The notes under the pieces are model-generated. The model was not told the DNA's origin. It saw nothing but the letters and a program-made list of their open reading frames with translations, and made no database searches. Position numbers and translations under genes: made by a program. Below are positions 1 through 5,259 of a stretch of 5,259 nt of DNA, in pieces. Source of the stretch: Methylococcales bacterium (GTDB taxonomy: Bacteria > Pseudomonadota > Gammaproteobacteria > Methylococcales > Methylomonadaceae); NCBI GenBank assembly GCA_023134955.1, contig JAGLUC010000052.1, forward strand, positions 1-5,259, read 5' to 3'. Within the stretch, counting starts at the first letter, position 1; the number at the start of each line of letters is the position of its first letter.

Positions 1-583
1 GTTCTTCTATCTTGCAGATTTCCGCATTCTCAACCTGCCCAAAACCAATGCTTTTTAATGCGCCAAGATGTGAAAACCATTTGATGGCAACCGCTATATG
101 TTGTCTGATAATTTCTGCATGAGGCTGGGAGGAAAAGAAATGAACTTGTCCTGTAAAACTGTAGGATTCACCGCTTATAAAAGGATTTTCCAGCATGACT
201 ATTTGATGTTGTTCAACTGCCCCCCTGTCTTGGTCAATTTTTATTCTGTATCGGGTTTTAGATGGTTCAAGTTCGTTATCATTAAGAATAAAGTCAGAAA
301 AAAAAAGACGTTTGCTGACTGCAAAGTCATTTTCAGATGGTTTGCCCAGCCAGTCATCAAGCTTTGGTGCAAACCAGTCAGGTTTATTTTCGCCTTGTAT
401 TGCGTCAGTTAACTCTTCAAGTGATTGTCTTATTTTGCCACTGATTAGCGTACCTGGAAGGTATGGTTTTTCGTTATGATTACGGGCAACAACAACATCA
501 AAACCCAATTCACCCGGACTTGATGATTGAGTTAGTAAAGGGCCGCGTAATGTAATAGATATGTTTAGTATTGTTTTTTGCAT
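1..583 (-). CDS. Cas7/Csm3-like RAMP protein, 3' end cut by window edge
   Basis: Partial gene: 194 codons are visible from ATG at 583-581, with no stop before the left edge. The product looks like a Cas7-group RAMP subunit, the type III backbone that lines the crRNA and cuts target RNA. Visible in the translation: an N-terminal beta strand (MQKTILNISITLRGPL), then GELGFD with Asp29, then PYLPGTLISGKIR (40-52). The last matches the Csm3/Cmr4 motif PYIPGSSLKGKLR. Asp29 sits about 12 residues before that motif, where Csm3 carries its catalytic Asp. KRLFFSD in the middle matches the RAMP strand RLxxxD, and LGALKSIGFGQV near the visible end is the Gly-rich RAMP loop. At 194 residues a single Cas7 domain is nearly complete, so the protein either stops soon or is fused to a second domain. 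An AAGGA lies 10 nt before the ATG. The gene follows cas10 after a 124-nt repeat-filled gap. RAMP assignment is firm; Csm3, Cmr4 or another Cas7 cannot be separated here. Confidence 0.85.
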   Translation of the reverse strand, partial: MQKTILNISITLRGPLLTQSSSPGELGFDVVVARNHNEKPYLPGTLISGKIRQSLEELTDAIQGENKPDWFAPKLDDWLGKPSENDFAVSKRLFFSDFILNDNELEPSKTRYRIKIDQDRGAVEQHQIVMLENPFISGESYSFTGQVHFFSSQPHAEIIRQHIAVAIKWFSHLGALKSIGFGQVENAEICKIEE

Positions 584-593
584 TAGTGGGGAT

Positions 594-598
594 TCCTT
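594..598 (-). promoter_or_regulatory. Ribosome binding site of the cas7-like gene
   Basis: AAGGA on the minus strand lies 10 nt before the ATG at 583. It sits outside the neighbouring inverted repeat, so the gene keeps its own ribosome binding site despite the repeat between it and cas10. No convincing separate promoter is visible between the repeat and the ATG. Confidence 0.5.
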
Positions 599-626
599 TA
601 TTCTTATTATTTATGGCGGTGTAATA

Positions 627-709
627 AATGTTGGGCTTCGTTTCTCAGTACCAACCTACCAAACCGCAAATGACTGTAGGTTAGGGGTGACGACAGGAAC
701 CCCAACATT
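627..709. repeat. MITE/REP-like imperfect inverted repeat between cas10 and cas7
   Basis: The ends are perfect 9-nt inverted repeats, AATGTTGGG (627-635) and CCCAACATT (701-709). The inner arms continue as ACCAACCTAC (650-659) against GTAGGTTAGGGG (677-688). Reverse-complementing the right arm gives a sequence that aligns with the left arm over about 30 nt with several mismatches and one gap. The whole unit would fold into one long stem with a loop of about 17 nt. The left arm resembles a widespread intergenic repeat of the form GTTGGGTTTCGTTCCTCAACCCAACCTAC, recalled from general experience of bacterial genomes. TAA flanks both 8-bp ends (625-627 and 709-711), a possible 3-nt target duplication that could be chance. 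The cas10 stop codon straddles the right border. No T-tract follows the stem on the minus strand, so it is not a standard intrinsic terminator. Confidence 0.75.
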
Positions 710-2294
710 AATCAATATAATTCCAAAGATCTATTAAATGTAGCCAGTGTGCGTTTTCATTTCCAAAAATATTTTTTAATTCTGAAATATGCTTTTCGCT
801 TTTTTCTGGTAATTTAGCTATGTATTGTTCAGCCTTTTTTTGTTCATTACTTTTATAGGCATGCAAAATCTGGTAAATCTTGCGTTGAGCAAATTCTGTA
901 TCGTTTTTTAATGCTGTTACTGCGGTTGTGATCTCATCAATTTTTTCTGCTTCTACTAACAGATGTTGCCATTGTCCAAGGTTTTTAATTCGTTTGCCCC
1001 GGTAGTTTTTAAGTTGCGTTCCTGCATGGTCGAAAGATTCTAAAACCTGATAGGCAATATAGTTTTTGTTACGACAGGCTTCTTTGGCAAATTGATCTGC
1101 CAGGTTTCGTGCTAAGGCATTAATCCGGTGAATAGGCGCATTGTGATGGCAGAATACCAGTCCTGCAGCATGAAATAGAGGGTTTTTATCATTAATGTTG
1201 ATAATAATATGTTTGCTGGCTTCTTTGTAAAATTCATTAATCATCCACCAGCCTTGCCAGGCAGGGACTACCCAGATAATTTCATCTCCACCCCAGAGCA
1301 GTGTTTCAAGACGAATATTTCCTTCTTCAGTTCTCCAGTCCGATTGGCTGGTGTTAGCTAAGATTTTATTTAGAATATTGGTTAAGACTTTTTCTCTACC
1401 TGTACGGGTATTTTGGTCAAATTTTTGTTGATTATCAGGGCTTTTGCTTTTTCTTTGAATGTCTCCGAATTTATTTCCGTCAATATAAATATAGGCAATT
1501 TTTTCATCCAGAAAACGGGGTTTACGTGATTGACTGAGTTCTTTTAAATTCTCAGTAAATTTTATATTAGCAATTTTTTCAGTGAGCTCTTTATCTTCTT
1601 GAATTGTTTTTTTATAAAATGCCTGTTTCTGGTTTCTACCATATTCTCGTCGTTGATGAACGGAGTCGGAAACATAATCTTTATTTTTATCTTTTAAATA
1701 ACGATTTTCAGTGGCTGGGCGTACCTTATCAATCGCACAACTGGTAGAGCCTTGTTTGCAAATAGCTAAAGAAGGTGCTTGCATCTGTTGCCAATGATTG
1801 AGGGTTTGCAAACTGTCCCTGTCATTTTGATACTGTTCAAAACCATTGTTGATATGTAAATCGACTACGATGGTGGCATGTTGATATTGAGACTGGTCTT
1901 TATTAAAAAAATTAATGACTTCATTTTTTATGTTGTATGCTTCTTGAAAAGACATATCCAGATTAAACAGCCCCCAGGATGCACCTTTTGTGATGGTTGA
2001 AGCTGAATCTTCGTTATCAGTATTACTTCTTATTTGTTCTTCTATAGCTTTAATTTTTTTTCTACTGGTTTTGGTTGATTTGGAATTCTTTAATTTTTTT
2101 AATTTACTTTCTAACTGATTAATGTTGTCAGTATCTAGCATGGCTTTTTTAGGAGAATATTTCTTAATTATTTCTTCAACTATCTCCATTGCTTCCAGCA
2201 ATAACAAGCCACCACCCCGAATGGTACTTAAATCATTAGTATCATCAATAAAATAACTTAAGTTAACGCTTTCTACTCTTAGGTAATAAGACAT
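708..2294 (-). CDS. cas10: Cas10-family protein without HD domain, GGDE palm
   Basis: Large subunit of a type III CRISPR effector, 528 aa from the ATG at 2294. It should sit at the crRNA 5' end and make a nucleotide second messenger when target RNA binds. Palm 1 starts at the N-terminus: YFIDDTNDLSTIRGG (about 14-28) matches the Cas10/Cmr2 pattern FIFxTxxLxxIRGGS. No HD nuclease domain precedes it. Residues about 60-95 are Lys-rich and probably helical or coiled coil. Residues 179-186 are C-x6-C, followed by RPAT and VSDSVHQRREYGR, a shortened version of the usual zinc-ribbon region. Palm 2 begins about residue 265 with YIYIDGNKFGDI (Asp272) and carries LLWGGDEIIWVVP (GGDE at 335-338), the metal-binding acids of cyclase palms. 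HAAGLVFCHHNAP (about 375-387) and a helical C-terminal domain follow. Standard Cas10 has GGDD; here it is GGDE. A TTG at 2297 is also in frame, but ATG at 2294 has GGAG 7 nt upstream. The gene lies 14 nt after the membrane-protein gene. Cas10 identity is strong; the messenger made is unknown. Confidence 0.88.
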   Translation of the reverse strand: MSYYLRVESVNLSYFIDDTNDLSTIRGGGLLLLEAMEIVEEIIKKYSPKKAMLDTDNINQLESKLKKLKNSKSTKTSRKKIKAIEEQIRSNTDNEDSASTITKGASWGLFNLDMSFQEAYNIKNEVINFFNKDQSQYQHATIVVDLHINNGFEQYQNDRDSLQTLNHWQQMQAPSLAICKQGSTSCAIDKVRPATENRYLKDKNKDYVSDSVHQRREYGRNQKQAFYKKTIQEDKELTEKIANIKFTENLKELSQSRKPRFLDEKIAYIYIDGNKFGDIQRKSKSPDNQQKFDQNTRTGREKVLTNILNKILANTSQSDWRTEEGNIRLETLLWGGDEIIWVVPAWQGWWMINEFYKEASKHIIININDKNPLFHAAGLVFCHHNAPIHRINALARNLADQFAKEACRNKNYIAYQVLESFDHAGTQLKNYRGKRIKNLGQWQHLLVEAEKIDEITTAVTALKNDTEFAQRKIYQILHAYKSNEQKKAEQYIAKLPEKSEKHISELKNIFGNENAHWLHLIDLWNYID

Positions 2295-2301
2295 CAAAAT
2301 T

Positions 2302-2305
2302 CTCC
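2302..2305 (-). promoter_or_regulatory. Ribosome binding site that fixes the cas10 start at ATG 2294
   Basis: GGAG on the minus strand lies in the 14-nt gap between the membrane-protein stop and cas10. Spacing is 7 nt to the ATG at 2294 but only 4 nt to the in-frame TTG at 2297. This favours the ATG and a 528-residue Cas10. Confidence 0.7.
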
Positions 2306-2308
2306 GGA

Positions 2309-3949
2309 TTATTTATTTTTTTTAAATTTGTCATATATTTTAAGACCCAAAAAGGTACCTAAAGACATCATAAAAACGATAATTGTTTGAAGTATTATGT
2401 CTACATTTATGCTGCATTGGCTGTCAGAAAAACTAGTGCTACATTGCCATAAATTAAAATCAGACATACTAAATAATGCTGTAATTAACCCACCTGCAGC
2501 TAGTGGTATTCCCCAGTTAGCCAGTTTATTTGCTGCTTTTGCAAGATCAGTAGACTCTATGGTTTCAAGAAATTCATGAGTATTATCAATTTCCTGCTGA
2601 ATTTCTTCAAAAAACTGGTCTAAGTCAAGAAAATTCCTGTTAAGTTCATACATTTCAATAGATTGTTGCTGGTTTGAAGGCAGAGGAAAACGATAGAGAA
2701 TTGTAAAGTTAGAAAATTGACGGCGTAAAGTACGTAACTTCTTTCTTTTTTTTGTTTCTGTTTCGATTTCTATGACCTGTGAAAGTTCTCTGCCAAAACG
2801 AAACAAAGTCATTCTGATATAAAATAATAATATAGCAGTATCAAAATAGTAGCTTACCGAGGGTAAGAAAATATAAGCTTCTGGAGGTGCTAAAATAGCC
2901 GCTCCATGATAACAAAAACCATACCATGTGCCATTATGCTCCCATCGTTTATAGGTTCTTTGGTCTGCCCATTGCCGTTCAAATTGACTAACCGATTTAT
3001 GCGTTTCTATTTGTGAAAGATTCTTATTAATATCGAATGAAGGGGGATCGATATTTAATAATTTAATCCAGTGCCCGTAGTCTTTTGCGTTTAGTTCATA
3101 TGTGCCGGGTTCAAATACTTGTTTTAGTTTTTTTCCTCCATTATTTAAAAAAGCAACTGTCCACACGTAGCAACGATTATCTGCATAAATTTGCCAATGA
3201 TCTGCTTTGTTGCTGTTTTTTTCGTTATACATCCATGCTTTTGCTGCCGTATTCCATTCTTTTGAAAATAGTTGGTAATAGTTATTGTTTTTGTCTTTTA
3301 ATGGTATTTCCAGCATTGAACTCCATCGTTCAAAATAACAATGGAGAGAGTTTGTTAAGGACCCAATGGTTTCTTTTCCATTTAATGTAACGGGAATATT
3401 TGAAAAATATTCTTTTAATTTTTCGGCATGATCATCATAAGGAATACCAAAATAACGAAGAAATTCATTTAATATTAATAAATCGTCTAATTGTGGTTGT
3501 ACTTTTTGTTCTTTTGAAAAGTAAATATCTACAGACAGAAAGCCCGTTTGCAGAATATCTGCTTGTTTTTGGTGTTTAATTTCAGGAACTTCAAACAAAA
3601 CAATTTGGGGAGGCAACATACCAATCTTAAACTCTTGCCCTCTTAGGGTAATTGCTATTTCAGCTTTCCCCCAGGGGGTTGTCTTCCATTCATCACAGGT
3701 TGATAGCCATTGCCCTCGTTCATATAGTGTGCTGGCTGTTTCCCGGGTAAAGTATTTTCGACGTTTAATGTAAGATATATCGGTTTTATCGTTCAGTTTA
3801 TAATATAGTTCAGGAGGTTTTGTAATTTCTGGAGCTGCTTGTAGTTGAAAAGCAAAAGGGAGTACAAAACGGGTATAGGTTGCTACACCTTCATTTTTTT
3901 CTTTTTTTATATCTGGTTTTCCGATAATCAAGTCAAGTTTATCAGGCAT
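2309..3949 (-). CDS. CorA-like membrane protein, candidate type III CRISPR effector
   Basis: A 546-aa protein not recognised by direct sequence match. Residues 1 to about 365 form a soluble, aromatic-rich domain with no motif I can name. Residues 365-395 (YYFDTAILLFYIRMTLF and on) look like a long, partly hydrophobic stalk helix. A basic patch (TKKRKKLRTLRR, 399-410) follows, then acidic helices at 440-470 (FFEEIQQEIDNTHEFLETIE). Two membrane helices close the protein: about 477-495 and 517-538. The loop between them has Cys503 and Cys512, and the tail is KFKKNK. A large soluble domain, long helices, two C-terminal membrane helices and a basic tail is the CorA layout. The GMN motif of Mg2+ channels is absent, as might be expected if it no longer selects Mg2+. 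Its place between Cas6-like and Cas10 genes, overlapping the former by 1 nt (TAATG), argues for a Cas10-linked function. I infer a messenger-gated pore or membrane effector. Alternatives: an unrelated two-helix membrane anchor or a transcription-coupled passenger gene. Confidence 0.6.
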   Translation of the reverse strand: MPDKLDLIIGKPDIKKEKNEGVATYTRFVLPFAFQLQAAPEITKPPELYYKLNDKTDISYIKRRKYFTRETASTLYERGQWLSTCDEWKTTPWGKAEIAITLRGQEFKIGMLPPQIVLFEVPEIKHQKQADILQTGFLSVDIYFSKEQKVQPQLDDLLILNEFLRYFGIPYDDHAEKLKEYFSNIPVTLNGKETIGSLTNSLHCYFERWSSMLEIPLKDKNNNYYQLFSKEWNTAAKAWMYNEKNSNKADHWQIYADNRCYVWTVAFLNNGGKKLKQVFEPGTYELNAKDYGHWIKLLNIDPPSFDINKNLSQIETHKSVSQFERQWADQRTYKRWEHNGTWYGFCYHGAAILAPPEAYIFLPSVSYYFDTAILLFYIRMTLFRFGRELSQVIEIETETKKRKKLRTLRRQFSNFTILYRFPLPSNQQQSIEMYELNRNFLDLDQFFEEIQQEIDNTHEFLETIESTDLAKAANKLANWGIPLAAGGLITALFSMSDFNLWQCSTSFSDSQCSINVDIILQTIIVFMMSLGTFLGLKIYDKFKKNK

Positions 3950-4791
3950 TATTCTTCTCCATAGCTGATTGTATACTTCCCCAACCCAAAACTACTCTTA
4001 CCGCCAACATGAGTCCATTCGCCCATTTGTAAATAGGGGATGAATGCTTGCAGATTACCCTGGTAATTAATATCGCCCAGTAGACCGCCAAATTTCATCC
4101 ATTCATGCTGGCTGCCTGAATATCTGTCCCAGTCATCCCAATGGGTATTGGACTGAGTGGTTTGTATTTCTTGAGCTTGTTGTAATAGTTGACGATATAA
4201 CTGTTCGTCTATTGCGACATCGCTATAGCTTTGTTGTAAGGTTTTAAGTCTGCCTAATAATCTTGCTATTAGCAGTGAAAATTCGGGTGTTTGTCTTTGT
4301 AATTGGTTGTTAGATTTTAATCTTAATCGACTGAGTAAATAAAGCGTTATTTTTTGTGTGGTATTTTCTGTGGGGGTAAAGGTTGATTTTTCAATGCTTT
4401 TAACTTTAAATTTCCCTCGGCTATAACCTAAGCCCATTTCTCTGCCTAGATATTCTATGCCAGCCTGGGCTATTGCATAGTGCTGGGTTGCTTCTGCAAA
4501 CAGGGTGAGCTCACAGCTAAACGTTTCACCTGGCTGGTAGGTTTGCTGATTGTCTAACGGTGGGAGTAATACAAAGGGTTTGGGTTTTTGGTTGCCTGTT
4601 TCTATTTCTGTCTGAAAAAAGTAATTAAACCAGGTGGGGGAGATTGTTTTTAAGGCGTGTCCAAAGCCACCATGGAATGCTGAGCCTTTGTAATTAGGCA
4701 GGTTAATGTGGTCTGTGGCTTCTAAGGTAAATTGAAGGCGTAATATGTCTAATGCAAAAATATTCAAGATTTTTTTATTGATCAATTTCAA
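3949..4791 (-). CDS. cas6: Cas6-family RAMP endoribonuclease (pre-crRNA processing)
   Basis: 280 aa if translation starts at TTG 4791. It looks like the Cas6 RAMP family with the DUF2276/CRISPR_Cas6 C-terminal domain, which cuts pre-crRNA within repeats. LRLQFTLEATDHINLPNYKGSAFHG opens the N-terminal ferredoxin-like fold at about 17; its usual form is LRFTLEA-LPPYKGSxLRGAFGHAL. His45 in GFGHAL is conserved in the family and is a candidate for catalysis (inference). FSLLIARLLGRLKTL (171-185) matches the mid-protein RLLRRL helix. WDDWDRYSGSQHEWMKFGGLLG (218-239) matches W-RYSxRQ-M-GGxxG, with Ser228 where Arg is usual. HVGGKSSFGLGKY (261-273) is the C-terminal Gly-rich loop. The Cys residues often seen after GHAL are absent. 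Length is near normal. The start is uncertain: no ATG lies nearby in frame and no good ribosome binding site precedes the TTG, though the TTG overlaps the TGA of an upstream frame. Stop and next start overlap as TAATG. Other RAMP roles are possible. Confidence 0.75.
   Translation of the reverse strand: MKLINKKILNIFALDILRLQFTLEATDHINLPNYKGSAFHGGFGHALKTISPTWFNYFFQTEIETGNQKPKPFVLLPPLDNQQTYQPGETFSCELTLFAEATQHYAIAQAGIEYLGREMGLGYSRGKFKVKSIEKSTFTPTENTTQKITLYLLSRLRLKSNNQLQRQTPEFSLLIARLLGRLKTLQQSYSDVAIDEQLYRQLLQQAQEIQTTQSNTHWDDWDRYSGSQHEWMKFGGLLGDINYQGNLQAFIPYLQMGEWTHVGGKSSFGLGKYTISYGEE
3957..3960 (-). promoter_or_regulatory. Ribosome binding site of the membrane-protein gene
   Basis: GGAG (in GGAGAAGAATAATG) lies inside the last codons of the Cas6-like gene, 7 nt before the ATG at 3949. 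Together with the TAATG stop/start overlap it points to translational coupling of the two genes. Confidence 0.7.
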
Positions 4792-5038
4792 AAAGAAAAA
4801 AGAGTTTGATTCATAATTTCCTTGGCAACGGCTACTTGCGTTGCTTTACTTTTTGCATCCAAGCAGTCGTCAACTAAATTCTCGACACCAAGGGAGGGCT
4901 ATTAAGAGCTAATGCAACTTTTACTCGTCTGGATAACAATAACAGATTATCAGTAGTATATCCATGTTGTATGTGGGGGAATATTGAACTTAAAATATCT
5001 GAGTTTAAATTAAGTCTATTGATAGGGGGCGCATGGCT
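4788..5038 (-). pseudogene. Possible decayed ORF upstream of the Cas6-like gene
   Basis: Two overlapping minus-strand frames are unusually clean for AT-rich noncoding DNA. The first, 5038-4874, gives 54 residues, including SSIFPHIQHGYTTDNLLLLS and RRVKVALALNSPPL, ending at TAG. The second, 4898-4788, gives 36 residues including GVENLVDDCLDAKSKATQVA, ending at a TGA that overlaps the next gene's TTG (TTGA). A one-base shift in CCTCCCTTGG (about 4889-4898) would join them into about 85 continuous codons. Neither stretch has an obvious start codon with a ribosome binding site at its beginning, and I do not recognise the product. The operon-style overlap with the Cas6-like gene is the main reason to suspect a former gene; chance open frames remain possible. 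Confidence 0.3.
4819..4823 (-). promoter_or_regulatory. Shine-Dalgarno-like AAGGA upstream of the Cas6-like gene
   Basis: AAGGA lies 4 nt before ATG 4814. From that ATG only eight codons can be read (MNQTLFSF) before TGA at 4790-4788, which overlaps the TTG start of the Cas6-like gene. It could drive a short leader whose termination couples to the TTG. It could also mark the true Cas6 start, with one base lost in the T-rich run between them. Or it may be chance sequence inside an older coding frame. Confidence 0.35.
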
Positions 5039-5044
5039 TTAGCC
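5035..5044. repeat. Short palindrome GGCT-TT-AGCC
   Basis: GGCTTTAGCC is a 4-bp inverted repeat around a 2-nt centre, preceded by AGGGGGCGCAT. It has the same layout as the GGACT-NN-AGTCC palindromes about 130 nt to the right and may be a remnant of a related REP-type unit. Too short to call firmly. Confidence 0.3.
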
Positions 5045-5108
5045 TGCTTTTTATAAAGAGAACTCAAAGATCCTCGCCATAATGTTGTTAAATTAAGAAA
5101 TAATGATG

Positions 5109-5254
5109 CTAGTGCTTCAACAACTTTAGTTTGATGGATGGATTGTTTTTGTAGAGCGCGACTTTAGTCCGCTATGAGTAAGGCATCAACCATTATTCTT
5201 TAAGCATTGCGGACTGAAGTCCGCTCTACAATCAAACCAAAGTTGATGAGCTAG
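5109..5254. repeat. Nested inverted repeat (MITE/BIME-like) with GCGGACT palindromes
   Basis: Inner arms: TGTAGAGCG…AGTCCGC (5150-5172) against GCGGACTGAAGTCCGC followed by TCTACA (5209-5230). They are complementary apart from one inserted base and one mismatch. The right inner arm is itself a perfect palindrome, GCGGACT-GA-AGTCCGC (5209-5224). Outer arms: CAACTTTAGTTTGAT (5121-5135) against ATCAAACCAAAGTTG (5231-5245), 14 of 15 matching. Weaker pairing runs out to CTAG at both ends (5109-5112, 5251-5254). The left side has 14 extra nt (5136-5149) between outer and inner arms. The loop is 36 nt. There is no coding capacity, so this is a non-autonomous or REP-pair element rather than a transposase-bearing insertion sequence. 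Confidence 0.8.
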
Positions 5255-5259
5255 TACTC

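Noticed and set aside
98..412. Plus-strand open frame of 104 codons
   Set aside because: It lies opposite the Cas7-like gene, which has clear RAMP motifs; no family features and no good start context.
584..707. Intrinsic terminator after cas10
   Set aside because: The stem is long and imperfect and no U-tract follows it on the minus strand, so it fits a MITE/REP element better.
2295..2297. TTG as the cas10 start
   Set aside because: It is only 4 nt from the GGAG and directly precedes an ATG with 7-nt spacing.
2397..2579. Plus-strand open frame of 60 codons
   Set aside because: Antisense to the two membrane helices of the CorA-like protein; its sequence is explained by that gene.
3085..3390. 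Plus-strand open frame of 101 codons, partly hydrophobic
   Set aside because: Antisense to the soluble domain of the membrane protein; hydrophobicity comes from reading the complement of an AT-rich gene.
4845..4876. Sigma70 promoter for the operon, minus strand (TTGACG, 17 nt, AGTAAA)
   Set aside because: The -35 box is fair, but the -10 matches only three of six consensus bases, and the segment lies inside the possible decayed reading frame.
4792..5259. CRISPR array upstream of the cas genes
   Set aside because: No regularly spaced direct repeats; the repeats present are inverted and belong to a single nested element.

Overview
The window holds the upstream part of a minus-strand operon that reads as a variant type III CRISPR-Cas locus. 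In transcription order it encodes a Cas6-family RAMP protein (about 4791-3949), a 546-residue protein with two C-terminal membrane helices that looks CorA-like (3949-2309), a Cas10 that begins directly at its first palm domain and so lacks the HD nuclease (2294-708), and the N-terminal part of a Cas7/Csm3-like RAMP backbone protein that runs off the left edge (583-<1). The first three genes are tightly packed: a 1-nt TAATG stop/start overlap, then a 14-nt gap. No CRISPR array, cas1/cas2, small subunit or Cas5-like gene lies inside the window; the rest of the complex would be expected to the left.

The likely working model is inference from family knowledge. Cas6 trims pre-crRNA and Cas7-type subunits form the filament on the crRNA. 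Cas10, whose second palm keeps its acidic motifs (DGN and GGDE), would make a nucleotide second messenger on target binding. The adjacent membrane protein would be the messenger-gated effector. This is the logic of the CorA-associated type III-B systems, in which Cas10 of Bacteroides fragilis makes SAM-AMP to activate a CorA-like channel. With no HD domain on Cas10 and no HEPN or CARF nuclease in view, the membrane protein is the only candidate effector visible here.

The 124-nt gap between cas10 and cas7 is mostly one long imperfect inverted repeat of the MITE/REP type, and the cas10 stop codon straddles its edge. The right-hand 468 nt (4792-5259) hold no intact gene. They contain a possibly decayed minus-strand reading frame whose end overlaps the TTG start of the Cas6 gene in a TTGA arrangement, and a second nested inverted repeat with GCGGACT/AGTCCGC palindromes at 5109-5254.

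The DNA is AT-rich. The two intergenic repeats resemble repeats I associate with sulfur- or methane-oxidising Gammaproteobacteria and with cyanobacteria. A gammaproteobacterial host is a weak suggestion; the sequence alone does not settle it.
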